DNA of 53,268 nt, taken from the NCBI GenBank assembly GCA_043809745.1, contig JBDROU010000017.1:1-53268 (forward strand), given 5' to 3'. Shown here piece after piece: positions 1 through 7,236 of the stretch. The stretch's first letter is position 1; each line of letters opens with the position of its first letter. Below the pieces are notes generated by a model. It searched no databases, was not told where the DNA came from, and saw only the letters and a list, made by a program, of their open reading frames with translations. The position numbers and the translations under genes are program-made. This DNA comes from JBDROU01 sp043809745 [NCBI: bacterium]. Its GTDB lineage: Bacteria > Elusimicrobiota > JBDRMW01.

Positions 1-50
1 ACCCCGATTTGCGGTTTTGTTCAGTCAGATTAATTTAGTGCAAAAATATT

Positions 51-1313
51 ATGGATAATAGCAATCAAAATTTAATAGTTTCATTTATTCAAGTATTAAG
101 AGAAGATAGAAATATACGAAATTGGTTTATGTCTTTGAATAATTTGCCCGAAAATATTAGGGCTTCCGAGCTTGGACAATTAAGAGAAAAATTGAAAAAT
201 ACTAAAGTAGCTATAGAGATCATAACACTTACAAGTTTATTGTTAAATAAAGATATATTTGCAAATATAATAAACATATTTGCAGGTATTGAGAAAGAAT
301 CTAAAAGAAAATTGCATGTTTTGCATTATGCAATAATCATAATGGGCATTCTTTGCGTAACTGTTTTTGCTATGGTCATTTATTATAAGTTTATAGAAAC
401 ACCACGGTTAAAAAAAGATATAGTTCGATTGGAACAAAAATATGACTTTTCGAACTTTGAATATAAAAAGTTAGAAAAAAGTCTTTCTTTAGCTGATTAT
501 GTTTTATTTAATGTAAACATTAATGATTTTCATATTAGCCAGCTAAATAACAAAAAGCCTTTTGAAAAATCCATATTAATACATAAAATATTGGAGTCAC
601 AATGTTATTCTGTAATAAATCGTGCTGATAAAGCATTAATGTTGAATTTGATCGATTTTATTTTAACACATGAAAAATGCCCAAATGTTTGCAAAGCTTC
701 AATTTTCAAGAAATGCACATACAGTTATTATTTAGTTGATATAATAAGAAATAAACCCGATTTGTTTTTAGAAGTAGTATATGAAAACAATCGTGCGAAA
801 GCAGTAAGTAGCATAATTGCTAAAGATGCTAAGAGTAATCAATTCGAATATGCAGATGAAAGTTTATTAAATGTTTACAAAAAAACGAAAAATAAGAATG
901 CAAAACTCTTTTTAAAAAACCTAAGAAATGATCTAGTATCATTTTCAGGGATCTTGATCGATAATAATGTTAAAACTGAAATATCTAATTTTATAATCTT
1001 AAGCGGCAATATAGACAAATGCAGTAAAATACTATCAATGCATGGTCTGCATGAGTTATTAAATAAAAACCCAATAGCATTCATTCGAAGCGTGAAAGGG
1101 AGTGATGTGGAAGATCAGGTGTATGATTTGTTAATTAATGACTTAGAATTTTATGATTTCGATAAAATAAATAGAGAACTTCTTGCATTATATCGTAAAA
1201 ATAATGATAATGAAATCAGAATGTTTATTGAATCAATAAAGGCAAGTATAAATAATAAGGTTGAACTTCAAAAAGAAATAGTAGAACTTAGAAAAAATAA
1301 AAAGCAGATTTAG
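51..1313 (+). CDS. Unknown membrane-anchored, helix-rich protein
   Basis: I do not recognise this 420-residue protein. A single hydrophobic segment at about residues 91-114 would span the membrane. Before it lies a roughly 85-residue soluble part, and after it a lysine/glutamate-rich stretch that looks like a short coiled coil (about 115-145). The remainder, about 150-400, is almost all predicted helix with irregular Leu/Ile spacing, which could be HEAT-like repeats. It ends in another charged helix. No catalytic motif is visible. The gene is AT-rich and stands alone, separated from the next gene by about 145 nt that contains its neighbour's own promoter. The start is the first ATG in frame and no good ribosome site is visible. 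Function unknown. Confidence 0.7.
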   Translation: MDNSNQNLIVSFIQVLREDRNIRNWFMSLNNLPENIRASELGQLREKLKNTKVAIEIITLTSLLLNKDIFANIINIFAGIEKESKRKLHVLHYAIIIMGILCVTVFAMVIYYKFIETPRLKKDIVRLEQKYDFSNFEYKKLEKSLSLADYVLFNVNINDFHISQLNNKKPFEKSILIHKILESQCYSVINRADKALMLNLIDFILTHEKCPNVCKASIFKKCTYSYYLVDIIRNKPDLFLEVVYENNRAKAVSSIIAKDAKSNQFEYADESLLNVYKKTKNKNAKLFLKNLRNDLVSFSGILIDNNVKTEISNFIILSGNIDKCSKILSMHGLHELLNKNPIAFIRSVKGSDVEDQVYDLLINDLEFYDFDKINRELLALYRKNNDNEIRMFIESIKASINNKVELQKEIVELRKNKKQI

Positions 1314-1386
1314 CAATAACAAAAACAAAGGATAACCTGTACTGAACAGCGTTCAATGGTTTAGCTGCGCAATAATAATTATAAAT

Positions 1387-1415
1387 TTGACAGGATTAGA
1401 GGTGATTAGTAGAAT
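1387..1415 (+). promoter_or_regulatory. Sigma-70-like promoter for the small membrane protein
   Basis: TTGACA at 1387-1392 is followed after exactly 17 nt by TAGAAT at 1410-1415. The expected transcription start is about 20-40 nt before the GGGGGG ribosome site and the ATG at 1458. Confidence 0.6.
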
Positions 1416-1457
1416 TAAGTTAAGTAGTTGATAGCTTTATGAAAATTAGGGGGGAAT

Positions 1458-1961
1458 ATGAATAAGGAGTTTATATCTCTAATTAATAAGTACTGCACAC
1501 CTTTTGCTATTGTTTTGATTCTTTCTGCGCTGGTTTTTGTCAATTTTGAAAAGGCTACTCAGTATCTTGTTATTATACTTCTTGGAATCTCAGTTATACT
1601 GAACATGTTAACAGCATGGTTGGTAAAAATAAAACCTGAAAAAGCAAGCAAAATTGCTTTACTTAGACTTTCTTCCAATTTAACCTTTAATATACTTTTT
1701 ATGTATATCATAGGCAGCTTTTGGGGCCCGCTGTGGTTGTTGTTTCTATTAACACCGCTGGCTATGAGTTTATACTCATCAACAAAGATTACATTAGCTG
1801 TTTCGATTTCTACAGCATCGCTTTTGCTGTTAATTTACGGTTTGCGCGGTATGCACGGGAGTGTAGGTTGGGGGCAGGCATTCAATCATGCATTTTTTAT
1901 AGTTTTTATAAGCATGTTTGTTAATTCGCTTGCAAAAAAACTAAATTTTGTCAGGCAATAA
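1458..1961 (+). CDS. Small multi-span membrane protein
   Basis: A 167-residue integral membrane protein with about five hydrophobic helices (roughly residues 14-30, 36-54, 70-88, 90-125 as two spans, and 140-158). It has almost no soluble domain. The layout recalls the N-terminal membrane sensor part of some histidine kinases and diguanylate cyclases (MASE-like), but no output domain follows, so this resemblance is only inferred. The start is supported by a G-rich ribosome site just upstream and by a good promoter at 1387-1415. It appears to be a single-gene transcription unit. Function unknown. Confidence 0.75.
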   Translation: MNKEFISLINKYCTPFAIVLILSALVFVNFEKATQYLVIILLGISVILNMLTAWLVKIKPEKASKIALLRLSSNLTFNILFMYIIGSFWGPLWLLFLLTPLAMSLYSSTKITLAVSISTASLLLLIYGLRGMHGSVGWGQAFNHAFFIVFISMFVNSLAKKLNFVRQ

Positions 1962-2102
1962 AAAGTATAAAAGTTCATATTGCAGATTATTTTAAATACT
2001 TAAGATATAAAATTTATACCTTTAATTAAAGCCAGCAAATCCATATATATTATTAATGCAGTTCTAATCGGAAAATATAGAACAAATTTAGAATAAATTT
2101 AA

Positions 2103-2131
2103 TTGATAAATTTATATTAAAAATGTATATT
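2103..2131 (+). promoter_or_regulatory. Promoter placing transcription start at the ATG of the phosphoesterase
   Basis: TTGATA at 2103-2108 and TATATT at 2126-2131 are separated by 17 nt. The predicted start of transcription, about 7 nt after the -10 box, falls at about 2138, right at the ATG at 2139. No ribosome site is present upstream of that ATG, so the mRNA is probably leaderless. Confidence 0.5.
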
Positions 2132-2138
2132 ATCCGAT

Positions 2139-2876
2139 ATGCTATATGGGGTTTTTGCTGATATTCACTCAAATCTTGAAGCTCTTAATGTTGTATTGGA
2201 ATTTTTCAAACAACATAAAATTCAAAACTATATTTGTTCAGGGGATATTGTCGGTTATGGGCCGAATCCAAACGAATGTATAAGCAAACTTAAGGCGCTA
2301 AAAAGACTATATTGTGTTGCAGGGAACCATGATCGCGCTGTAGTTGGAATGAAGAGTCCTAATTGGTTTAACGAGTATGCGCAGCGGGTTCTGCTCTGGA
2401 CAAAAAGGCAGCTTAATGAAAGTTCCCGAGCTTTTTTGATTAGATTGCCCCTTCTGTATGAGCATACGCATTTCAGTATTGCGCACGGTTCTCCCAGGGA
2501 TCCAATTGATGAATACCTTTTATCACCAATCCAATTTCTTGACAATTTGAAATATTTCCATACGCAGGTTTGCTTTATAGGTCATACGCATTTCCCAATA
2601 TGTTTCTTACGAGATAAACTGGGAAGGGTTAAATTAAGGAATTTTCAGGATGGTGAGAAAATCAAGATAAATCCTGAACTTAAGCTGGTTTATAATCTGG
2701 GATCTGTTGGACAACCCAGAGACAACAATACCCGCGCTTGTTGCGCTCTTTATGATACAGATACAAAAGAGATTAGTTTTCATCGCCTGGAATATGATGT
2801 AGAGAAGACACAGGCAAAAATGAGACAAGCGGCATTACCGTTATTTTTAATTGACAGATTAGCATATGGCAGGTAA
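2139..2876 (+). CDS. Metallophosphoesterase (calcineurin-like, YfcE/MJ0936 type)
   Basis: A 245-residue two-metal phosphoesterase, probably cytosolic. It carries the full set of metal-ligand motifs in order: DIHSN near residue 8, GDIVGYGPNP near 40, GNHD near 63, HGSP near 117 and GHTH near 150. The first motif begins only seven residues after Met1, as is normal for the family, which supports this start. Family members cleave phosphodiesters or phosphomonoesters, and the physiological substrate cannot be told from sequence. The gene has its own promoter (2103-2131) with practically no 5' leader. It is followed 32 nt later by an OmpA-domain lipoprotein gene with its own ribosome site, and the two may be co-transcribed. 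Confidence 0.9.
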   Translation: MLYGVFADIHSNLEALNVVLEFFKQHKIQNYICSGDIVGYGPNPNECISKLKALKRLYCVAGNHDRAVVGMKSPNWFNEYAQRVLLWTKRQLNESSRAFLIRLPLLYEHTHFSIAHGSPRDPIDEYLLSPIQFLDNLKYFHTQVCFIGHTHFPICFLRDKLGRVKLRNFQDGEKIKINPELKLVYNLGSVGQPRDNNTRACCALYDTDTKEISFHRLEYDVEKTQAKMRQAALPLFLIDRLAYGR

Positions 2877-2908
2877 ATGGTAAATTTGAATTTAGAAAGG
2901 ATAATTAG

Positions 2909-3652
2909 ATGAGATATTTTAATATAATAACAGTACTGCTTTTATGCGGGTGTGTTTCAATCGGTAGATTTCAAAAAAAGGATATGGAATTAGCAGAATT
3001 AAATGAAGAATTAAGATTGATGAAGCAAGATAGCGAACTCTCCGAGGAATCATTAAGAGCAACTTTGAAAGATTTAAGAGCTGCAAGAAGTAAGCTTGAA
3101 GATGAAAAAGAGGAGTTACAGTCTAAAGTAAACACATTAAATAAGGATATTAATGTATTGAATATTGCGCGTTCAGAAGAAGTAAATAAGGTCAAGGGGA
3201 CATATGATGATCTTGTAGGCAAACTGAATGAAGAGATTAAACAGGGCCAAGTAGAGATAAATCAACTGCAGGATAAAATAAGCGTTAATTTGCTGGATAA
3301 AATATTGTTTGATTCTGGCCAGGCAGAGGTTAATGAAAGTGGAAAAAAGACATTATCTAAGGTTGGCGGGGTATTAAAGAAAATTCAAGACAAAAGAATC
3401 TCCGTTGAAGGTCATACAGATAATGTTAAAATAAGTTCAAAATTAAAAGAAAATATTCCTACAAATTGGGAGCTTTCCGCATTAAGGGCTATAAATGTAG
3501 TTCATTATTTACAGGATGCAGTTGGTATAAGCCCAAATTTATTATCGGCTGTTGCGTATGGGGAATATAAGCCTGTTGCAGACAATAAAACCGCGAGTAA
3601 CCGTTCAAAAAACCGCAGGATAGAGATAATTCTTGTGCCTATTGATAAGTAA
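2909..3652 (+). CDS. OmpA-domain lipoprotein with coiled-coil linker
   Basis: A 247-residue envelope protein. The N-terminus is a short hydrophobic signal ending in the lipobox LCGC, so Cys15 is the probable lipidated residue. Residues about 25-125 are rich in Glu/Lys/Leu heptads and form a long coiled coil. Residues about 130-245 are an OmpA/MotB-type peptidoglycan-binding domain: ILFDSGQAEV starts it, followed by GHTDN, an ELSALRA helix, and the NRSKNRRIEI arginine motif. The protein would tether the outer membrane to the cell wall. An AAAGGA ribosome site precedes the ATG. Lipidation and coiled coil together resemble Pal-like or tail-spacer proteins, but no Tol genes are adjacent. The presence of this gene supports a diderm cell. 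Confidence 0.88.
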   Translation: MRYFNIITVLLLCGCVSIGRFQKKDMELAELNEELRLMKQDSELSEESLRATLKDLRAARSKLEDEKEELQSKVNTLNKDINVLNIARSEEVNKVKGTYDDLVGKLNEEIKQGQVEINQLQDKISVNLLDKILFDSGQAEVNESGKKTLSKVGGVLKKIQDKRISVEGHTDNVKISSKLKENIPTNWELSALRAINVVHYLQDAVGISPNLLSAVAYGEYKPVADNKTASNRSKNRRIEIILVPIDK

Positions 3653-3753
3653 TGAATAGATGTATATGTTGATCTCAGAAAAAGAAGTATTTCCAAAATA
3701 ATCCATAAATAACCAGATTCATTTGCTAATAACTAAATGTTGATTAGAAATTT

Positions 3754-4845
3754 ATGAATAAATTAAGGCAAGAAATAAATATTATTGGTATCGGCTGTGT
3801 TTTTAATAGAGGGAGAGGGGTTGATAAGCTTAGATCTGCTCTGGTTAATGGCTGGGTTGCTCCAATTAGGAAAGAACTTTCTTCAGAATCTACAAAACCA
3901 CGACCTTCATATCCGGTGTCGCAAGAAACAATAATTGATAAACAGGTGTTAAGTTCCGTCAGCAGGGCTGATAGATTGACAAAGATGGCTATTCTTGCAG
4001 CTTATGATGCGCTAAGGGACGGCGAAGTTGTTATGGATAAAGCCCGCAATTCGCTTGGCATTGTACTGGCTACCTCAAAGGGCCCACACATTAAATACTT
4101 CAACAGTCATGATGATATACTAAATCATGGGGAAGTTAATATTTCACCGCTGAAATTTACGCATGCCACTAAAGATGGAGGAGCATCGTGCATAGCAGCC
4201 GTGCTTAATAGTTACGGACCTACAATAACGGTTAACCAATTTGAATTCCCATTTCAAGAAGCTCTCAGTGTTGCAAAATCATGGTTAATGGAGAACCGAT
4301 GCGAGTATGTACTTGCAGGCTCTGTGGATGAATGCGGCGATGCAATGAATCACATATATAGTAAGCGCTGGCGGTTAGCAGCTGACGGACGAATAAAACC
4401 ATTTCAATTTTCTGCTGAACCGGAATCTGTACCAGGAGAGGGGAGTATATTTTTCCTGCTTAATAATGAAAAGTATGGAGAAAAATACTGTGAGATATCA
4501 AATGTTTGGTTTAAGGATGATCTTAAAGATAGTAGATCTGACATGTGCATTATTGATGCTAACGGTATGGCTGATGATGAAAGTTGTTATAAAGAAGCAA
4601 TAAAAGATAACATTACAGTTTCTGCCTACTCGCCTTTATTTGGCAGTATGATCACAGGCAGCGCATTTAACTGTGCTGCCGGGGCATTGATGCTTAAGAA
4701 TCAGATTAAATATGCATCCCCGGTAAAAGATAACCCTCACAAAATTTCTATTATACTTAAAAACCAGAGAGCCAATCTAAAAGAAATCAACTGCATAGGA
4801 TGTTACAGCAGTCGTAGAAAATCTGTTGTTAAACTAAAAATATAA
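3754..4845 (+). CDS. Catalytically dead ketosynthase-like protein (chain-length-factor-like)
   Basis: A 363-residue protein with the thiolase-fold layout of a beta-ketoacyl-ACP synthase (FabF/KAS II type). The conserved landmarks are recognisable but the catalytic residues are gone. The active-site cysteine position (after GPTITVNQF) is Glu164. The HGTGT histidine is replaced in DANGMADDE (Asn270). The second histidine, in the TGH..GAAG motif, is Ser303 in TGSAFNCAAG. The usual length is about 410, and this one is shorter at the C-terminus. Known inactive relatives are chain length factors (KS-beta), which pair with an active ketosynthase. No ketosynthase, acyl carrier protein or ketoreductase gene lies nearby, so the partner is unknown. 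It stands between an OmpA-type lipoprotein gene and lexA, with no clear operon partner. Confidence 0.75.
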   Translation: MNKLRQEINIIGIGCVFNRGRGVDKLRSALVNGWVAPIRKELSSESTKPRPSYPVSQETIIDKQVLSSVSRADRLTKMAILAAYDALRDGEVVMDKARNSLGIVLATSKGPHIKYFNSHDDILNHGEVNISPLKFTHATKDGGASCIAAVLNSYGPTITVNQFEFPFQEALSVAKSWLMENRCEYVLAGSVDECGDAMNHIYSKRWRLAADGRIKPFQFSAEPESVPGEGSIFFLLNNEKYGEKYCEISNVWFKDDLKDSRSDMCIIDANGMADDESCYKEAIKDNITVSAYSPLFGSMITGSAFNCAAGALMLKNQIKYASPVKDNPHKISIILKNQRANLKEINCIGCYSSRRKSVVKLKI

Positions 4846-4893
4846 AGAGATGTCAGATTGTTATCCCGGGATTAAAAATGATAATTTTTTTTC

Positions 4894-4922
4894 TTGACAA
4901 CTGAACATTTGTTCAGTAAAAT
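4894..4922 (+). promoter_or_regulatory. lexA promoter with embedded LexA box
   Basis: TTGACA at 4894-4899 and TAAAAT at 4917-4922 are separated by 17 nt. The spacer holds the 16-bp palindrome CTGAACATTTGTTCAG (4901-4916), which contains GAAC-N4-GTTC, the core of the Bacillus-type SOS box. LexA bound here would directly block RNA polymerase, giving autorepression of the lexA-dinB cassette. Confidence 0.82.
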
Positions 4923-4947
4923 GTAACGACAATTTTAAGGAGGTACT

Positions 4948-5538
4948 ATGAAAAAAACAGCAACAGAGCTGCGGAAAAGAATTGTTGAGTTTATCAAAGA
5001 TGTTTTAAAAATACGAGGCTATCCTCCAACATTCAGGGAGATATCTAAAAAGTGCAAAATATCATCTATAGGTTCTGTTCACTATCATCTTGATATATTA
5101 GCTAAGATGGGTTTGCTGGAGAAGGATGGCAGTTATTCGAGAGGTATTCGTTTGACGTCCAAAGCTATAGGAATACCCATACTCGGCAGGGTCATAGCCG
5201 GTGTGCCAATAACCGCGCATGAAAATTTTGAGGGTTATATAGAACCTGCAAGTTTAATGATAGGCAAAAAAGGCATCTTCGCCCTAAAAATACACGGGGA
5301 CAGCATGAAAGATGCGGGTATACTGGAAGGGGATATAATAGTGGTCAGGGAGCAGTCAACAATCTCAAACAGGGAAATAGTTGTAGCCATGATTGATGAT
5401 GAAACTACCGTGAAATATTTTTATAAGGATAAAGATCAAATTAGATTAGAACCTGCCAATGAGAGATACGACCCAATTGTTGTTAACGGCGATATCAGGA
5501 TTATCGGTAAAGTTATAAAAGTAATAAGAAATTATTAA
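4948..5538 (+). CDS. lexA: LexA SOS repressor
   Basis: A 196-residue SOS repressor. The N-terminal part (about 1-70) is a winged helix-turn-helix that binds operators. The C-terminal part is the S24 self-cleaving peptidase fold. The cleavage site is Ala84-Gly85 in VIAGVP. The catalytic dyad is Ser119 (HGDSM) and Lys156 (TTVKYF), matching the residue numbers known from E. coli LexA. RecA filaments would trigger self-cleavage after DNA damage. recA is not in this window. A strong AAGGAGG site (4937-4943) precedes the ATG. Two damage-tolerance genes follow at once, so the operon is probably repressed by its own first product. Confidence is high because all catalytic residues are visible. Confidence 0.97.
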   Translation: MKKTATELRKRIVEFIKDVLKIRGYPPTFREISKKCKISSIGSVHYHLDILAKMGLLEKDGSYSRGIRLTSKAIGIPILGRVIAGVPITAHENFEGYIEPASLMIGKKGIFALKIHGDSMKDAGILEGDIIVVREQSTISNREIVVAMIDDETTVKYFYKDKDQIRLEPANERYDPIVVNGDIRIIGKVIKVIRNY

Positions 5539-5568
5539 GAATAATAAAAGATCAATAACCTCAAACAT

Positions 5569-5814
5569 ATGAATATTAGCGAAGATATTAAAGTGGGTGT
5601 GGTATTTACAGAAAAGAATCAGCCCCGTCCCAGATGGTTTATATGGCAGAGGCGCAAATATGAAATTAAGGAAGTAACATATACCTGGCGTGTAAGAGAG
5701 GGAAATAGTTTATACTTGTATTTTAATGTTACGGATGAAAACAATGTTTATGAAATCTCATTTAATCAAAAAACCCTTAAATGGAAGCTCGTCTCTGTCA
5801 GGGAGGCTGTCTAA
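5569..5814 (+). CDS. Small protein between lexA and dinB (DUF6504-like?)
   Basis: An 81-residue basic protein with alternating hydrophobic residues that suggest a small beta-rich fold. Notable features are the RPRWFIWQRRKYEI segment near residues 21-34, several Trp/Tyr positions, and a C-terminal strand ending in LKWKLVSV. From memory the pattern resembles small DUF6504-type proteins encoded beside Y-family polymerases in Actinobacteria, but this was not searched. Its position, 30 nt after lexA and overlapping the annotated start of the polymerase gene, makes an accessory role in translesion synthesis plausible. No enzymatic motif is visible. No good ribosome site is seen. Confidence 0.7.
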   Translation: MNISEDIKVGVVFTEKNQPRPRWFIWQRRKYEIKEVTYTWRVREGNSLYLYFNVTDENNVYEISFNQKTLKWKLVSVREAV

Positions 5815-7003
5815 TAACACTGACAGGACTATAATCCATGTAGATATGAACTCATTCTTTGCTTCCGTTGAACAGGTGTGCAATCCTAAACTGCGCGGAA
5901 AACCAATCTTTGTATGCGGTGAGGGCAGAACTATAGTGACAACCGCTTCATATGAGGCCAGGCGCTTTGGCATTAAAACAGGTATGTCGAGGCAGGAAGC
6001 ACTCCGTTTATGTCCTCAGGCAGTCCCTGTTATAGGCAATCATAGAAAGTATTTGGATACCTCAGAACGAATATGGGACATATTGGTTTATTATACGAAC
6101 AAGGTTGAGATATTTTCTATAGATGAAGCATTCATGGATATAACAAATATAATAGAGTCATTTAGCGGCGGAACAGCTGTAGCCAGAGATATAAAGGAAA
6201 AAATTAAAGAAGAGCTCGGGCTTACCTGTTCTATCGGCATAGCCCCGAATAAGTTATTAGCCAAACTCGGTTCCGATATGCAAAAACCGGATGGACTTGT
6301 TGTAATCCGCAAAGAAGATATAGCTGATGTCCTTAAAGATTTACCTGTTGATAAGTTTTGCGGTATAGGGGAGAAAACCAAAAAAAAACTGGAATCTATA
6401 GGCATAAAAACAGCTAAAGAACTGGGCGATGCAGATGAAGGATTCTTGCGCAATTATTTTGGTATTATCGGTCATTTCTTAAAGAATATGGGCAGGGGGA
6501 TTGATAATTCGGAAGTTAAGTGTTTTAACAGCATAGAAACAGTAAAATCAGTAGGCCATTCATACACATTGCCTAAGAATACAACCGATGATAATATATT
6601 AAACTCATATTTGCTGTGGCTTTCCGATAAAGTTGGCAGAAGAATGCGGCAAGCAGGCTTAACAGGCCGGGTAGTTTACTTTGTGTTAAGGTACGGTGAT
6701 TTCAAAACCTTATCCAAACAAATGACATTAAAGCATTATATCGACGGCGGGCATGATATATATAAAGCGGCGCTTAGGATTATGAATGGGGTTAAGCCAT
6801 TTGCCAAACCGGTAAGGCTTTTGGGGGTAAGCATCTCGGGATTGATGCCAAAAAAAGAACAGTTATGCCTCTTTACTGAGGATAAAAAGAAACTTCGCTT
6901 TCAAAAAGTAGTAGATGAAATAAAAGACACATACGGCGAAGATTCACTGATATTTTCAGGGGTACAATTAAGGAGATCGCTCAAAAAGTCGGTTATCGGT
7001 TAA
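5726..7003 (+). CDS. dinB: Y-family DNA polymerase (DinB / Pol IV type)
   Basis: A translesion DNA polymerase. The conserved core begins at HVDMNSFFASVE (about 5836-5871), whose paired aromatic residues include the steric gate. The catalytic pair lies in SIDEAF, with Asp and Glu codons at 6122-6127. The CSIGIAPNKLLAKLGSDMQK region, a helix-hairpin-helix (CGIGEKTKKKL) and a little-finger domain follow. QLCLF at 6860-6874 matches the sliding-clamp-binding consensus. The start is uncertain. The only in-frame ATGs (5726, 5735, 5744, 5750) lie inside the preceding small gene and would add over 30 extra residues. A ribosome-site-like AGGGAGG at about 5800-5806 is followed only by non-ATG codons such as CTG at 5807. 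The gene is in an apparent LexA-controlled operon. Confidence 0.93.
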   Translation: MLRMKTMFMKSHLIKKPLNGSSSLSGRLSNNTDRTIIHVDMNSFFASVEQVCNPKLRGKPIFVCGEGRTIVTTASYEARRFGIKTGMSRQEALRLCPQAVPVIGNHRKYLDTSERIWDILVYYTNKVEIFSIDEAFMDITNIIESFSGGTAVARDIKEKIKEELGLTCSIGIAPNKLLAKLGSDMQKPDGLVVIRKEDIADVLKDLPVDKFCGIGEKTKKKLESIGIKTAKELGDADEGFLRNYFGIIGHFLKNMGRGIDNSEVKCFNSIETVKSVGHSYTLPKNTTDDNILNSYLLWLSDKVGRRMRQAGLTGRVVYFVLRYGDFKTLSKQMTLKHYIDGGHDIYKAALRIMNGVKPFAKPVRLLGVSISGLMPKKEQLCLFTEDKKKLRFQKVVDEIKDTYGEDSLIFSGVQLRRSLKKSVIG

Positions 7004-7236
7004 AATTTAGGTATTTGGCCTGAAACTTCGTCATCTTTGGTTCCTCGCTTCGGCTCAAATCAAAAAATCATTCGACATGCTCAGGATAGTGACAATGTCG
7101 AACCATTTTAATCCGACTATCACTTTTTGATATATCTCGATTGAAATTCAATCGTAGAATTTTATTGAAAGTTAATATATAATACAATGTGTAATGTCCC
7201 AGCGCGAAGTAAAGAACTTATAGGTTATCAAATAGT
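7004..7236. other. Intergenic region with two inverted repeats
   Basis: No gene is seen here. An inverted repeat has arms TTCGACAT (7071-7078) and ATGTCGAA (7095-7102) with a 16-nt loop. A second, near-perfect dyad, CGATTGAA-A-TTCAATCG, covers 7138-7154. TATAAT lies at 7178-7183, but no convincing -35 box is at the right distance. From memory, sequences like GACATGCTCAGGATAG recur between genes in many environmental genomes, so part of this may be a degenerate interspersed repeat. Confidence 0.5.

Noticed and set aside
20-26. GTTCAG half-site near the window start
   Set aside because: Only one half of the LexA palindrome is present; the other half does not appear at the right spacing.
1343-1355. 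Dyad TGAAC-AGC-GTTCA resembling a LexA site
   Set aside because: The half sites match but the spacer is 3 nt, not 4 as in the lexA promoter, which would turn the halves to the wrong face. It also lies 30-40 nt upstream of the -35 box of the following gene.
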